DNA of 52,633 nucleotides from Mycobacterium sp. 1465703.0 (GTDB lineage: Bacteria; Actinomycetota; Actinomycetes; Mycobacteriales; Mycobacteriaceae). A program made the translations under genes and the position numbers. Location: positions 1 through 52,633 of the forward strand of contig NZ_LZKU01000051.1 of NCBI RefSeq assembly GCF_001672975.1, given 5' to 3'. Position 1 is the stretch's first letter. Every line of letters begins with the position of its first letter. The notes beneath the pieces were generated by a model. That model worked only from the letters and a program-made list of their open reading frames with translations, was not told where the DNA came from and searched no databases. Below are positions 43,174 to 52,633 of the stretch, in pieces.

Positions 43174-44151
43174 ATGACGCTGCCGGCCGCAACCACGACC
43201 GCACACTGCGAGGCGATTCTGGACGAAATAGAACGCGTGGTGGTCGGAAAACGCTCCGCGCTGAAGCTCATCCTCACCACAGTCCTCGCGCGCGGCCACA
43301 TCCTCATCGAAGACCTCCCCGGCCTGGGTAAGACACTGATCGCGAGGTCCTTTGCCGCAGCGCTAGGACTGCAATTCACCCGGGTGCAGTTCACGCCCGA
43401 CCTGTTGCCGGCGGACCTGCTCGGGTCAACGATCTACGACATGCAGTCCGGTCGCTTCGCATTCCGGCCCGGACCCATCTTCACCAACTTGTTGCTGGCC
43501 GACGAGATCAATCGCACTCCGCCCAAGACTCAGGCGGCGCTGCTGGAGGCGATGGCCGAAGGCCAGGTCAGCATCGACGGCGAAACACACCAACTGCCAA
43601 AGCCTTTCATCGTCCTGGCAACCGACAACCCGATCGAGTATGAGGGCACATATCCGCTGCCCGAGGCGCAACTCGACCGCTTCGCGATCAGATTGGAACT
43701 GCGGTATCTCAGTGAGAGCGATGAGACGTCGATGCTGCGCCGCCGCCTCGAACGCGGTTCGGCCGAACCGGTGGTCGATCAGGTGGTGGATGCGCACGAC
43801 CTGCTGGCCATGCGTGAATCGGTCGAGCAGGTGACCGTGCACGAAGACGTCCTGCACTACGTGGTGTCGCTGGCCAACGCGACGCGGCACCACCCGCAGG
43901 TTGCGGTGGGCGCCAGCCCGCGCGCCGAACTCGATCTGGTGCAACTCGCGCGCGCCCGCGCGTTGCTGCTCGGTCGCGACTACGTGATCCCCGAGGACGT
44001 GAAGGCGCTTGCCACCGCGGCGGTTTCACACCGCATCACCCTGCGCCCGGAAATGTGGGTCCGCAAGATCCAGGGCGCCGATGTCATCGGAGAGCTGCTG
44101 CACCGCCTCCCGGTGCCCCGCACCGGCGCCAGCACCGGAGAGTCCGGATGA
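43174..44151 (+). CDS. moxR3: MoxR family AAA+ ATPase
   Basis: The 325-residue AAA+ ATPase has Walker A in IEDLPGLGKTLIARSFAAAL (about residues 43-62), Walker B in NLLLADEINRTPPKTQAALL (about 105-124), sensor 1 in VLATDNPIEYEGTYPLPEAQ and the C-terminal lid with ASPRAELDLVQLARARALLL. MoxR proteins act as chaperones that insert cofactors or activate VWA/DUF58 partners. The partner here is the downstream DUF58 protein, 7 bp away. It starts at ATG 43174 (MTLPAATTTAHC). The gene order matches Rv3163c-Rv3166c, so moxR3 is the likely name. Confidence 0.92.
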   Translation: MTLPAATTTAHCEAILDEIERVVVGKRSALKLILTTVLARGHILIEDLPGLGKTLIARSFAAALGLQFTRVQFTPDLLPADLLGSTIYDMQSGRFAFRPGPIFTNLLLADEINRTPPKTQAALLEAMAEGQVSIDGETHQLPKPFIVLATDNPIEYEGTYPLPEAQLDRFAIRLELRYLSESDETSMLRRRLERGSAEPVVDQVVDAHDLLAMRESVEQVTVHEDVLHYVVSLANATRHHPQVAVGASPRAELDLVQLARARALLLGRDYVIPEDVKALATAAVSHRITLRPEMWVRKIQGADVIGELLHRLPVPRTGASTGESG

Positions 44152-44158
44152 GCCCACC

Positions 44159-45418
44159 GTGACGAGCAGCGTGCGGGCCGAGTTGCGCTGGCGTGCATCG
44201 GAATTGACGCGAGCTATCGCCACTTGCGCCGGGTTCGCGATGGCCGCTGCCGTGATCGGCGCCCAGTGGCAACTGATCGCCTTCGCTGCACCGCTGCTCG
44301 GCGTGCTGTGCTCCCTCAGCTGGCAACGACCTGTCCCGGCGATTCACGTGCACGGCGAGCCCGACACTCAGCGCTGCTTCGAACATGAGCCGGCACACAT
44401 CAGGGTATGGGTGAGCCAACAAGACGGGGCTTCGGCCGTCCAGGTCACGGTTCCGGACATAGCGGGCATGGAGTTCGAGATCCCCGAATCCGATTCGGGC
44501 CAAACGAAAACCATCACGGCCACCGCGCAGCGCTGGGGCCGGTACTCCATTGGGGCGCGCGTCGATGTCGTTGCCCGCGGCGGGTTGGTCACCGGAACGG
44601 CCGTCGTCGGGGCCGCCGACGTCATCGTCTTCCCGTTGACGCCGCCGCAGCCGACGCCCATCCCACAGACCGAGTTGCTCGACCGGTTGGGTGCCCACTT
44701 GACCCGGCATATCGGTCCGGGTGTGGAATACGCCGACATTCGCCCGTACGTGCCCGGTGACCAACTGCGCGCCGTCAATTGGCCGGTGAGCGCACGCCGC
44801 GGCCAACTACATGTGACGCAGCGGCTGACCGACCGTGCCGCCGACGTGGTGGTGCTGATCGACGGGTATCGGCAGCCGGCGGGACCTGCGACCGAGGCCA
44901 CTGAACGAGTCGTTCGCGGCGCGGCGCAAGTGGTGCAAACCGCGTTGCGCTACGGCGACCGGGCCGGCATCGTCGCACTCGGGGGCAACCGCCCGCGCTG
45001 GCTGGGGGCTGACATCGGGCAGCGCCAGTTCTACCGGGTGCTCGACACCGTGCTTGGCGCCGGCGATCGATTCGAACACACCACGGGCACGTTGGCGCCG
45101 CGCGCGGCCGTTCCCGCCGGGGCGATCGTCATCGCGTTTTCCACATTGCTCGACACCGAATTCGCGCTGGCCTTAATCGATCTGCGCAGGCGGGGCCATG
45201 TCGTGCTGGCCGTCGACATCCTCGATAGGTCGCCGTTTGAAGACGAACAGGATCCCTTGGTGGACCGGATGTGGGCGCTGCAGCGCTCCGCTATGTATCG
45301 TGACATGGCCACCATCGGGGTGGACATTGTGGCGTGGCCGAGCGACAGCGGTCTGGAGCAGTCCATGGGTGTGCTGCCGGATCGGCGCCGTCGGGTGCGG
45401 GGGAGGCTTCGTGGCTGA
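44159..45418 (+). CDS. DUF58 domain-containing membrane protein (Rv3163c-like)
   Basis: The 419-residue protein starts with a short segment and a helix pair (GFAMAAAVIGAQWQLIAFAA, near residues 22-50), then a beta-rich region. The DUF58 signature PYVPGDQLRAVNWPVSARRG lies near residues 195-220 and leads into a VWA-like fold (DVVVLIDGYRQ, with the metal-binding pattern weakened). It is the presumed client of the MoxR ATPase; together they may support envelope protein maturation. The start is GTG 44159 (VTSSVRAELRW), 7 bp past the MoxR stop; no earlier in-frame start fits without deep overlap. Its stop overlaps the next gene's GTG region. Confidence 0.85.
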   Translation: MTSSVRAELRWRASELTRAIATCAGFAMAAAVIGAQWQLIAFAAPLLGVLCSLSWQRPVPAIHVHGEPDTQRCFEHEPAHIRVWVSQQDGASAVQVTVPDIAGMEFEIPESDSGQTKTITATAQRWGRYSIGARVDVVARGGLVTGTAVVGAADVIVFPLTPPQPTPIPQTELLDRLGAHLTRHIGPGVEYADIRPYVPGDQLRAVNWPVSARRGQLHVTQRLTDRAADVVVLIDGYRQPAGPATEATERVVRGAAQVVQTALRYGDRAGIVALGGNRPRWLGADIGQRQFYRVLDTVLGAGDRFEHTTGTLAPRAAVPAGAIVIAFSTLLDTEFALALIDLRRRGHVVLAVDILDRSPFEDEQDPLVDRMWALQRSAMYRDMATIGVDIVAWPSDSGLEQSMGVLPDRRRRVRGRLRG

Positions 45419-45875
45419 CGGCGGTGCGGACGCGTTAGCGCGGGTGGGCGCACCCGCGTTCGCGACGGGATTCGGTCTGCTCATGGTGGGACTGGCCGCC
45501 GACGGCTGGCACGGATTCGCCGTTGCCGCCTGGGTGCCGGCGCTGATCGCGGTCGCGATCGGCATGGTATTCCGTACTGCCGCAACGGTTGCCGTGCTAC
45601 TGGCGGCGGTCACAGTCATGCTGTCGCACCCGCCGCTGGTGTTCGTCGCACTGTCGGGACTGTGCGCCGCCTCCTACCTGGTATGCCGCCATGCGGTCGG
45701 AATGTCCGCGCCGGTGGTGCTGGACAGCTGGCCGACCGCGGTTGGCGCCGTGGGGTTTACCGTCGCCGGTTTGGTGGCGGCGTCGTTTCCGTTGCAGTTG
45801 CCGTGGTTGCCGTTGATCGCCCCGCTGGGGGCATTGCTGATCTACCTGCTGGCCACCCGGCCGTTCTTGAGCTGA
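45411..45875 (+). CDS. Small integral membrane protein (Rv3162c-like)
   Basis: The 154-residue very hydrophobic protein has about five predicted helices (for example FATGFGLLMVGLAADGWHGF, LIAVAIGMVFRTAATVAVLL and AVGAVGFTVAGLVAASFPLQ). No domain is recognised. The GTG at 45411 (VADGGADALARVG) overlaps the DUF58 stop by 8 bp, so it is the last gene of the DUF4129/MoxR/DUF58 operon. It converges with nuoN, with 18 bp between stop codons. Confidence 0.75.
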   Translation: MADGGADALARVGAPAFATGFGLLMVGLAADGWHGFAVAAWVPALIAVAIGMVFRTAATVAVLLAAVTVMLSHPPLVFVALSGLCAASYLVCRHAVGMSAPVVLDSWPTAVGAVGFTVAGLVAASFPLQLPWLPLIAPLGALLIYLLATRPFLS

Positions 45876-45893
45876 CCATCGGGTGAGGCTGCG

Positions 45894-47483
45894 TCAGTGC
45901 AGCAGTTGGGCGGCCTGGTCGGCCAGATCGAGCAGCGGCTGCGGGAAGATGCCCAACGCCACGGTGACTGCGGCGCATACCGCGATAGCGGCCTTGCTCA
46001 AGATGCCCGGCGCCACGACATGCGGGGTGTCCTCGGTTGCTTCGGTGAAGAACATCGACACGATCACCCGCACGTAGAAGTAGGCGGCGACGCCGCTGGC
46101 GACCACACCGACGATAACCAGCGGCACTGCGCCGCCTTGGGCGGCAGCCTTGAACACGGCGAGCTTGCTGACGAATCCACTCGTCAAAGGAATGCCCGCG
46201 AAGGCCAGCAAGAACATCGAAAACATCACGCCGACAATTGGGGAACGCTGCCCAAGCCCCGCCCAGTGCGAGAGGGTGGCGTCTTCAACACCGTCTGCAT
46301 CCCGGATCAAACCGACGATGGCGAACGCGCCGACGGTGCTGAAGCTGTAGGCCAGCAGATAGAACAACGTCGAGGAAAGGCCCGTGTGGTTGTCCGCGAT
46401 CACGCCGGTGAGGATGAATCCGACATGGGCGACCGACGAATATGCCAGCATGCGTTTGACGTCGGTCTGGTTCACCGCGGTGATGGTGCCGACCGCCATG
46501 GTCAGGATGGAGATGGTCCACAGCACCGGGCGCCACTGATCGTGCAGTGGAGGCAGCGCCACGTAGATCACCCGAAGCAGCGCACCGAAAGCCGCGACCT
46601 TGGTGGCCGCAGCCATGAACCCCGTGATGGGGGTTGGCGCGCCCTGGTACACGTCGGGAATCCACGAATGGAACGGGACGGCACCGACCTTGAACAGCAG
46701 GCCGACCGACAGTAGCCCCACACCGACCAGCGCCATCGACGTGTCGCCATGCGCGGCAAGCGTATCGCGGATACCGGTCAGCAGCAGGGTGCCGGTCGCG
46801 CCGTAGAGCAGCGCCACACCGTAGAGGAAGAACGCGGACGAAAACGCGCCCAGCAGAAAGTACTTCATCGCCGCTTCCTGTGACAGCAGGCGGCGATGAC
46901 GGGCCAGACCGCACATCAGGTACAGCGGCAGGGACAGCACTTCCAGCGCGACGAACATGGTCAACAGGTCGTTGGACGCGGGAAAGACCATCATGCCGCC
47001 GACGGACAGCAGTGCCAGCGGGAACAACTCCGTCTGGGCTGCCCCGGCCCGCTGTGCCTCCCGTTCGGCGTCGCTGTCGGGCACTGCCGATGCCTGTGGA
47101 GTGAAGGAGTCCAGGCCGCCCGAGCCGGCCGTGCCGACCCCCACAGCGATCTTGCTGTCCGCTGGGGCCTGGGTGCGTTCGGCGATGAAGATGACCGCCA
47201 TCACGGCGACCAGCAGCACCGTGCCCTGCAGATACAGCGTCGGGCGGTCAATGGCCATGGCGCCCAGTACCGCGGTGCGCCCGGAGCTCTGAATCGAGCG
47301 GCTCACGGCGATGACTGCCACGAATGCCGCGATCAGACCGCCGAGCGAGAGGGTCACCTGTGCGGTGTAGCGAATTCGCCTGGGCAGGAACGCCTCTGCG
47401 AGGACGCCCACCACGGCGACGCCGAACACGATGAGCATTGGGCAGAGCAGGAAGTACTGGATGCTCGGGGTTGGAAGGGTCAT
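45894..47483 (-). CDS. nuoN: NADH-quinone oxidoreductase subunit N
   Basis: The 529-residue antiporter-like subunit of complex I has about 14 hydrophobic helices and participates in proton translocation. The core proton-channel segments are visible: LPLYLMCGLARHRRLLSQEA, KYFLLGAFSSAFFLYGVALL, HSWIPDVYQGAPTPITGFMA (conserved Lys/His helix) and NQTDVKRMLAYSSVAHVGFI. It is the last gene of the nuo operon. The ATG at 47483 overlaps the nuoM stop (ATGA). The N-terminal loop EAQRAGAAQTELFPLALLSV is typical of actinobacteria. Confidence 0.96.
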   Translation of the reverse strand: MTLPTPSIQYFLLCPMLIVFGVAVVGVLAEAFLPRRIRYTAQVTLSLGGLIAAFVAVIAVSRSIQSSGRTAVLGAMAIDRPTLYLQGTVLLVAVMAVIFIAERTQAPADSKIAVGVGTAGSGGLDSFTPQASAVPDSDAEREAQRAGAAQTELFPLALLSVGGMMVFPASNDLLTMFVALEVLSLPLYLMCGLARHRRLLSQEAAMKYFLLGAFSSAFFLYGVALLYGATGTLLLTGIRDTLAAHGDTSMALVGVGLLSVGLLFKVGAVPFHSWIPDVYQGAPTPITGFMAAATKVAAFGALLRVIYVALPPLHDQWRPVLWTISILTMAVGTITAVNQTDVKRMLAYSSVAHVGFILTGVIADNHTGLSSTLFYLLAYSFSTVGAFAIVGLIRDADGVEDATLSHWAGLGQRSPIVGVMFSMFLLAFAGIPLTSGFVSKLAVFKAAAQGGAVPLVIVGVVASGVAAYFYVRVIVSMFFTEATEDTPHVVAPGILSKAAIAVCAAVTVALGIFPQPLLDLADQAAQLLH

Positions 47484-49180
47484 CGCGGTCCTTCGGCGGT
47501 CCGGGGTAGCTCGGCCGGTCGAGACGTTGCCACCGGAACGGTCGGTTTGGGATCGTGCTGGCCGATGGTGGTCATGGTGTTCTCGACGGCCGGATTGATG
47601 ATGTCGAGTACAGGCTTGGGGTAGATGCCGAGAACCAGCAGCAGCGCGATCAACGGTGTGACGACGATCAATTCGCGTGCCCTCAGATCACCGATCTTCT
47701 CGTTGCCACTGGCGACCGGTCCGGTCATCACGCGCTGGTAGAGCCAGAGCATGTACACGGCCGAGAGCACCAGCGCGGTCGCCCCGAATCCGGCGGCCAG
47801 CCAGTATCTGTTGAAAGTTCCCAACAGGACCAAAAATTCGCTGATAAACGGCGCCAGACCGGGCAGTGACAAGGTTGCCATTGCCGACACCAGGAAGGTG
47901 CCCGCCAATATGGGCGCCACCTTTTGCACGCCGCCGTAGTCGGCGATCGCCCTGCTGCCGTGCCGCGATATCAGGAACCCGGCGATCAGGAACACCGCGG
48001 CCGTGGACAGGCCGTGGTTGAGCATGTAGAGCGTCGACCCGCTCTGCCCCTGGTTGGTCATCACGAAGATGCCCAGGATGATGAATCCGAAGTGCGAGAT
48101 GGAGGTGTAGGCGATCAGCCGCATGATGTCGGTCTGGCCGATGGCGACGATCGCGCCGTAGACCACCCCGATGACTGCCAGCACGACGATCAATGGGCGG
48201 AAATACGTTGAGGCACCGGGGAACAGCTGCAGACAGTAACGCAGCATGCCGAAGGTGCCGACCTTGTCCATCACCGCCATCATCAGCACCGCGGTCGCCG
48301 GGGTCGCCTCGACCGCGGCGTCGGGCAACCAGCGATGGAACGGCCACAGCGGCGCCTTGATTGCGAACGCGAACATGAAGCCCAAGAACAGCGCCTTGAA
48401 CACCGCGGAATCCGCGCCGTAGCGGCCGGAGGCGACGCCAGCCACGATCTCGCGGAAATCGAAGGTGCCCGAACCGTGCTGCGAGGTCACCACATACAGC
48501 CCGATCACCGCGGCTAGCATGATCAACCCGCCGAACAGGTTGTACAGCAAGAACTTCACGGCAGCGCGCGACCTGCCGACCCCGCCGCCGAAACCCCCGA
48601 TCAGGAAGTACATCGGGACGAGCATGGCCTCGAAGAACACGTAGAACAGCAACACGTCCAGCGCGACGACCGAGATCAGCACCATCGATTCGATGGCCAA
48701 TGTCAGCGCGATGTAGGCCTGCACGCTGCGGGTGCGCTCGCCACCTGACGACCGCAAGCGCGGCGTAGCCGGGCGCAGCGGGTCGTCAGCATCGCCGCCA
48801 CCTGATGACCGCAAGCGCGGCGTAGCCGGGCGCAGCGGGTCGTCAGCATCGCCGTCACCGTCGTTCCATCCGGCCACCTGCAGCACCGGGATCAGCACCG
48901 CGGTCAGCAGCACCAGCACCACCGCGATGCCGTCCACGCCCAGCGTGTAGCCGGCACCGAAAGCCGGGATCCACTGATGACTTTCGACGAATTGGTAAGG
49001 CGCACCACCGGTCTTGAACCCGGCGGTGACGACGATGGCCACCGCCAGGGTCGCGACGCCGAAGACCAGACCGGTCCACTTGGCGAGCTGTCGCAGCCCA
49101 GCCGGCATCAGGATGATCAGCACGGAGCCGGCCAGCGGCACCAGCCACAGCACGCTGAGCCAAGGAACGTTACTCACCAC
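47480..49180 (-). CDS. nuoM: NADH-quinone oxidoreductase subunit M with duplicated 19-residue insert
   Basis: The 566-residue antiporter-like proton-pumping subunit of complex I. Core motifs are intact: [60 protein letters not shown] and [16 protein letters not shown]. Between helix 3 and helix 4 (about residues 108-150) lies the insert [19 protein letters not shown], twice in tandem, followed by ERTRSVQAY. It is encoded by two 57-bp copies of an interspersed palindromic repeat, so frame is kept. The region is an extramembrane loop and probably tolerant. The start is GTG 49180 or 49177; the gene overlaps nuoL by 7 bp. Confidence 0.95.
   Translation of the reverse strand: MVSNVPWLSVLWLVPLAGSVLIILMPAGLRQLAKWTGLVFGVATLAVAIVVTAGFKTGGAPYQFVESHQWIPAFGAGYTLGVDGIAVVLVLLTAVLIPVLQVAGWNDGDGDADDPLRPATPRLRSSGGGDADDPLRPATPRLRSSGGERTRSVQAYIALTLAIESMVLISVVALDVLLFYVFFEAMLVPMYFLIGGFGGGVGRSRAAVKFLLYNLFGGLIMLAAVIGLYVVTSQHGSGTFDFREIVAGVASGRYGADSAVFKALFLGFMFAFAIKAPLWPFHRWLPDAAVEATPATAVLMMAVMDKVGTFGMLRYCLQLFPGASTYFRPLIVVLAVIGVVYGAIVAIGQTDIMRLIAYTSISHFGFIILGIFVMTNQGQSGSTLYMLNHGLSTAAVFLIAGFLISRHGSRAIADYGGVQKVAPILAGTFLVSAMATLSLPGLAPFISEFLVLLGTFNRYWLAAGFGATALVLSAVYMLWLYQRVMTGPVASGNEKIGDLRARELIVVTPLIALLLVLGIYPKPVLDIINPAVENTMTTIGQHDPKPTVPVATSRPAELPRTAEGPR
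48741..48854. repeat. Two in-frame 57-bp interspersed repeat copies inside nuoM
   Basis: Units at 48741-48797 and 48798-48854 differ at one base. Each contains the perfect inverted repeat TGACGACC / GGTCGTCA (TGATGACC in the second) flanking a 27-base loop with GCAAGCGCGGCGTAGCCGGG. The loop core is shared with the intergenic 55-bp repeats at 7105-7214. Being 57 = 3 x 19 bases, the copies keep the nuoM frame open. Confidence 0.92.
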
Positions 49181-51072
49181 AGTTTCACCGCCAGGATCAG
49201 CGCGACTACCAGCACCGCGCCCGTCAGCATCGACAATGCGTAGTTGCGGGCGAAGCCGGTTTGCAGCCCCCGCAACCGATTTGAAGTCGAACTCACCAGT
49301 GCCGCCAGCGCGTTGACCGAGCCGTCGACACCCGCGTTGTCGATCTCGACAAGCGCGTGAGTCAGTTGCGCACCGGGGCGCATGAATACCTCCTCATTGA
49401 AGGCATCGCTGTAGAAGTCTTTGCGTACCGCCGTGGTCAACGGCGAGACGGACAGCGGCGCCACCCGCGGGATGGCGGTGTTCGCATACAGCCGGTAGGC
49501 CACCGCGATTCCGACGACGACGACACCCAGCGCCAGTGCGGAACTGACCCAGACCGGGTAAGCGTGGGTCACTTCCTCGTGTTTGCCGACGACGGGTTCG
49601 AGCCAGCGTTGCAGGGTGCCGCCGACCGCGAGCAGCCCACCTGAGAACACCGAGCCGAGCGCCAGCAAGATCATCGGCACCGTCATCAGGCCGGGTGCCT
49701 CGTGCGGGTGGGCACCCGGGCCCCAGCGTTTCTTACCGAAGAAGGTCATCAGCATCACCCGCGTCATGTAGAACGCGGTCACGCCCGCGCCCAGTAGCGC
49801 GGCGCCGCCCAGCAGGTAACCCCGGGTGCCGCCGGTAGCCAGCGCCGCCTCGATGATGGCGTCTTTCGAGAAGTAGCCCGCGAACGGCGGCACACCGATG
49901 ATCGCCAGGTATCCCAGACCGAAGGTGATGAACGTGATGGGCAGCGCCGCACGCAGGCCGCCGTAGCGTCGCATGTCCTGCTCTTCGTGCATCGCGTGAA
50001 TCACCGCGCCGGAGCCGAGGAACAACCCGGCCTTGAAGAAGCCGTGAGTGAGCAGGTGCATGATCGCGAAGGCGTAACCGGCCGGACCGAGGCCGGCGGC
50101 CAGCACCATGTAGCCGATCTGGCTCATCGTCGATGCCGCCAGCGCGCGCTTGATGTCGTCCTTGGCGCACCCGATGAACGCTCCGAGCAGCAGCGTCACC
50201 GCACCCACGATGACCACGGCCAGTTGCGCATCGGGGGACAGGTTGTACAGCGGATTGGACCGCACGATCAGATACACCCCGGCGGTCACCATGGTGGCGG
50301 CGTGGATCAGCGCGGACACCGGGGTGGGGCCCTCCATGGCATCACCCAACCAGGCTTGCAGCGGGACTTGCGCGGACTTGGCGCAGGCACCCAGCAGCAA
50401 CAGCAATCCCATGGCCGTCAGCGCTCCGCGACCGGCGGCCGGTGCGCCGGCGAAGACCCCGGCATACGACAGCGTGCCGAAAGTGCTGAACATCAAGAAC
50501 ATTCCCAGGGCCAGCCCGGCGTCACCGACCCGGTTCATCACGAACGCCTTCTTGGCCGCGGTGGACGCCGTCGGCTTGTGGTACCAGAACCCGATCAGCA
50601 GGTAGGACGCCAGGCCCACGCCTTCCCAGCCGACGTAGAGCACCACGTAGTTGTCGGCGACGACCAGCAGCAGCATCGAGGCCAGGAACAGGTTGAGGTA
50701 ACCGAAAAACCTTCGGCGGTCCGGGTCTTCGGCCATGTAGGCGACCGAATAGATGTGGATCAGTGAGCCGACTCCGGAGATCAGCAGGACGAAACACACC
50801 GACAGCTGGTCGATTTGCAGCCCAAGGTCTACCTGCAGCTGGCCGACGGGGATCCAGCTGAACACCTTCTGGTGCAGGACGCGGTCATCGGCGGCGCGGC
50901 CGAGCAGTTCACTGAGCAGGCTCAGGCCCAGTCCGAATGCCGCGAGGGCGGTCGCGCAGCCCAGCCAATGCCCCCACCGGTCGGTGCGTCGCCCACCGAA
51001 CAGCAGGATTGCCGCGCCCGCCAATGGCAGCGCCACCAGCAGCGGAGTGTATTGAGTCATATTGGCGTTCAT
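49174..51072 (-). CDS. nuoL: NADH-quinone oxidoreductase subunit L
   Basis: The 632-residue largest antiporter-like subunit has about 16 helices and the long lateral helix characteristic of NuoL in its C-terminal part. Diagnostic segments are [60 protein letters not shown] and [20 protein letters not shown]. It forms the distal proton channel of complex I. The ATG at 51072 overlaps the nuoK stop (TGATG) and its 3' end overlaps nuoM. Length is normal for mycobacteria. Confidence 0.96.
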   Translation of the reverse strand: MNANMTQYTPLLVALPLAGAAILLFGGRRTDRWGHWLGCATALAAFGLGLSLLSELLGRAADDRVLHQKVFSWIPVGQLQVDLGLQIDQLSVCFVLLISGVGSLIHIYSVAYMAEDPDRRRFFGYLNLFLASMLLLVVADNYVVLYVGWEGVGLASYLLIGFWYHKPTASTAAKKAFVMNRVGDAGLALGMFLMFSTFGTLSYAGVFAGAPAAGRGALTAMGLLLLLGACAKSAQVPLQAWLGDAMEGPTPVSALIHAATMVTAGVYLIVRSNPLYNLSPDAQLAVVIVGAVTLLLGAFIGCAKDDIKRALAASTMSQIGYMVLAAGLGPAGYAFAIMHLLTHGFFKAGLFLGSGAVIHAMHEEQDMRRYGGLRAALPITFITFGLGYLAIIGVPPFAGYFSKDAIIEAALATGGTRGYLLGGAALLGAGVTAFYMTRVMLMTFFGKKRWGPGAHPHEAPGLMTVPMILLALGSVFSGGLLAVGGTLQRWLEPVVGKHEEVTHAYPVWVSSALALGVVVVGIAVAYRLYANTAIPRVAPLSVSPLTTAVRKDFYSDAFNEEVFMRPGAQLTHALVEIDNAGVDGSVNALAALVSSTSNRLRGLQTGFARNYALSMLTGAVLVVALILAVKLW

Positions 51073-51371
51073 CAGCCTTTGAGTAGGTTCGCGTCGTCGA
51101 CGGATGCCGATTTGCGGGCGCGGAAGATGGTCATGATGATGGCCAGGCCGATGACCACTTCGCAGGCGGCGACCACCATCGTGAAGAACGCGATCATCTG
51201 CCCGTCCAGGTGGCCGTGCATCCGCGCGAACGTGACGAAGGCGAGGTTGACCGCATTAAGCATCAACTCGACGCACATGAACATCACGATGGCGTTGCGG
51301 CGCAACAACACACCGGAGGCGCCGATGGTGAACAACAGCGCCGAAAGGTAAAGGTAATTAGCCGGATTCAC
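51072..51371 (-). CDS. nuoK: NADH-quinone oxidoreductase subunit K
   Basis: The 99-residue three-helix subunit contains the conserved membrane glutamates in [20 protein letters not shown] (about residue 35) and [20 protein letters not shown] (about 70), both essential for proton transfer in the family. The GTG start at 51371 ([20 protein letters not shown]) overlaps the nuoJ stop as GTGA. Size and motifs are standard. Confidence 0.96.
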   Translation of the reverse strand: MNPANYLYLSALLFTIGASGVLLRRNAIVMFMCVELMLNAVNLAFVTFARMHGHLDGQMIAFFTMVVAACEVVIGLAIIMTIFRARKSASVDDANLLKG

Positions 51372-52186
51372 GACGTACCGCCTTGTGAGAGACTCGGGCT
51401 CGACTCAGGGGACGGGGTCTTCTTGCCGTCGGCGCCGCGGCTTTGCAGGATTGGCGACACCGAAAGTTTCGAATACGAGCCGTCCGGTAGCAGCGCGGCG
51501 ACGTCGACCGCGTTGTGCCGTGCGTAGACACCGGGGCCGGGCAGCGGGGTGGGATGCGCGCCGGACCGGAAACGCTCCTGGGACAGCTCGCGTTGTGTCT
51601 TGCGGCGCTCGAAACGCTCGCGATGCGCCAGCACCATAGCCCCGACCGCCGCGGTGATCAGCAGCGCGCTGGTCAGCTCGAACGCCCACAGGTAGCGCGA
51701 AAAGATCAGCGCCGCCAGCCCTTCCACGTTGCCGGCGGCGTTGGCGGTGGTCAGCCCGGCGAAACCACCGGTGGCTACGTTGCCGATGGCGGCGATGAGC
51801 AGGATGCCGAATCCGACGCCGGCCGCCACGCCGACGACGCGCTGGCCGCGCAGCGTCTCCTTGAGCGATTCCGCGGAATCCACTCCGATGAGCATCAGCA
51901 CGAACAAGAACAGCATCATCACCGCGCCGGTGTAGACCACGACTTGGACGACACCCAAGAAGAGCGCGTCCTGGATCATGTAGAACACCGCCAGGATGAT
52001 CATCGTCATCGCCAAAAACATCGCCGAGTACACGGCGTTGACGGCCACTACCACGCCGAGCGCGCCGAGCACGGCCAGCGCGCCCAGCACCCAGAACGTC
52101 ACCGCTTCGCCGGTCGACGTTCGAACGATGGTGTCCTGCGTGAAACTGGACGCCAGGGTGACGGCCTGGCTGGTCAATCCAGTCAC
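51368..52186 (-). CDS. nuoJ: NADH-quinone oxidoreductase subunit J
   Basis: The 272-residue subunit has five predicted helices, including the pi-bulge helix region [20 protein letters not shown] (near residue 85) needed for coupling, and [20 protein letters not shown] after it. It has the long C-terminal hydrophilic tail typical of actinobacterial NuoJ (from about residue 190, with [20 protein letters not shown]). The GTG at 52186 overlaps the nuoI stop by 4 bp. Confidence 0.95.
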   Translation of the reverse strand: MTGLTSQAVTLASSFTQDTIVRTSTGEAVTFWVLGALAVLGALGVVVAVNAVYSAMFLAMTMIILAVFYMIQDALFLGVVQVVVYTGAVMMLFLFVLMLIGVDSAESLKETLRGQRVVGVAAGVGFGILLIAAIGNVATGGFAGLTTANAAGNVEGLAALIFSRYLWAFELTSALLITAAVGAMVLAHRERFERRKTQRELSQERFRSGAHPTPLPGPGVYARHNAVDVAALLPDGSYSKLSVSPILQSRGADGKKTPSPESSPSLSQGGTS

Positions 52187-52633
52187 CGGGATTCTCCGGC
52201 CTGCTGAGTTTCCCGCAACCCGTGAGCGGTCACGTTGCCCTGGTAGTAATCCTTGTCGGTGGCGCCGGCGGTGCGGGGGTGCGGCGGGGCGAGCATGTCC
52301 TGCAACAGCGGCGCCAGCAGCCGGTCCTTCTCATAGATCAGGTCGGCGCGGTTGTCGTCGGCCATCTCGTAGTCATTGGTCATCGTCAGCGCCCGGGTCG
52401 GGCAGGCCTCGACGCACAGACCGCAGCCGATGCAGCGCAAGTAGTTGATTTGGTACACCCGGCCGTAGCGCTCCCCGGGCGAGTACCTGAGTTCCTCGGT
52501 GTTGTCGGCGCCCTCGACGTAGATCGCGTCGGCCGGGCACGCCCATGCACACAGCTCGCACCCGATGCATTTCTCCAGACCGTCCGGATAGCGGTTGAGC
52601 TGGTGGCGGCCGTGATAGCGCGGCATGACGCCT
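52183..52633 (-). CDS. nuoI: NADH-quinone oxidoreductase subunit I (partial, N-terminus outside window)
   Basis: The visible 149 residues carry both 4Fe-4S ferredoxin motifs: [20 protein letters not shown] and [20 protein letters not shown]. The clusters N6a and N6b pass electrons from NuoG towards NuoB in the peripheral arm. The internal Met at 52626 ([14 protein letters not shown]) is not the start: NuoI proteins have about 25-35 residues before the [20 protein letters not shown] region, and the frame stays open to the right edge. The gene continues beyond the window with the rest of the nuo operon. Confidence 0.95.
   Translation of the reverse strand, partial: GVMPRYHGRHQLNRYPDGLEKCIGCELCAWACPADAIYVEGADNTEELRYSPGERYGRVYQINYLRCIGCGLCVEACPTRALTMTNDYEMADDNRADLIYEKDRLLAPLLQDMLAPPHPRTAGATDKDYYQGNVTAHGLRETQQAGESR

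Overview
The window reads as chromosomal DNA of a Mycobacterium. It is GC-rich and carries a Rv0203/Rv1174c-type hemophore gene, a PknH-like sensor domain, a DUF3349 gene, a DUF222/HNH (13E12-type) gene and a nuoI-N operon. From 45.9 kb leftward the gene order also recalls the M. tuberculosis Rv3158-Rv3171c segment: nuoN, DUF58, moxR3, DUF4129, TetR, phosphotransferase, Rv3169-like, aofH-like, hpx-like. That synteny is from memory, not from a search. I saw no rRNA or tRNA gene, CRISPR array, transposase or prophage.

Layout. 0-9.5 kb: metabolic and accessory genes (partial NDH-2-like flavoprotein, GAF-ANTAR regulator, zinc alcohol dehydrogenase, GlgX, SDR, aldo/keto reductase, PknH-like sensor protein, lipoprotein). 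9.5-27 kb: a stress and envelope region (hemerythrin protein, UdgX, a TPP enzyme, topoisomerase IB, hemophore, NmrA-like SDR, CsbD-like protein, large catalase, STAS-ATPase regulator). It contains two sugar gene sets. One is UXS-like/ugd/GT2, in which only the UXS-like gene is intact. The other is a tightly coupled GT2/acyl-CoA dehydrogenase/PIG-L deacetylase operon. 27-41.6 kb: a GT4 enzyme, an AraC regulator, a hydrolase/amine oxidase pair, an MHS transporter with an LLM monooxygenase, a TetR-controlled locus, a collagen-like exported protein and an HNH protein. 41.7-45.9 kb: a DUF4129/MoxR/DUF58 membrane-associated operon. 45.9-52.6 kb: nuoN, M, L, K, J and partial nuoI of respiratory complex I.

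Main observations. (1) About a dozen promoters resembling the mycobacterial SigF consensus (GTTT, about 15 nt, GGGTAN) lie in front of genes here. Three pairs are divergent, and several are so close to the start codon that the mRNA would be nearly leaderless. They link hemerythrin, catalase, CsbD-like, DUF3349, both sugar clusters and the collagen-like protein into one putative general-stress regulon. (2) The GT2/acyl-CoA dehydrogenase/PIG-L operon, joined by 4-bp stop/start overlaps and driven by one of these promoters, is the best candidate for an undescribed system. (3) The neighbouring UXS/ugd/GT2 island is decaying: ugd has lost its N-terminal domain at the end of the UXS-like gene and has a frameshift, and the GT2 gene has several lesions. 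(4) A palindromic interspersed repeat occurs as two 55-bp copies between genes near 7.1 kb and as two in-frame 57-bp copies inside nuoM, adding 2 x 19 residues to a proton-pumping subunit.
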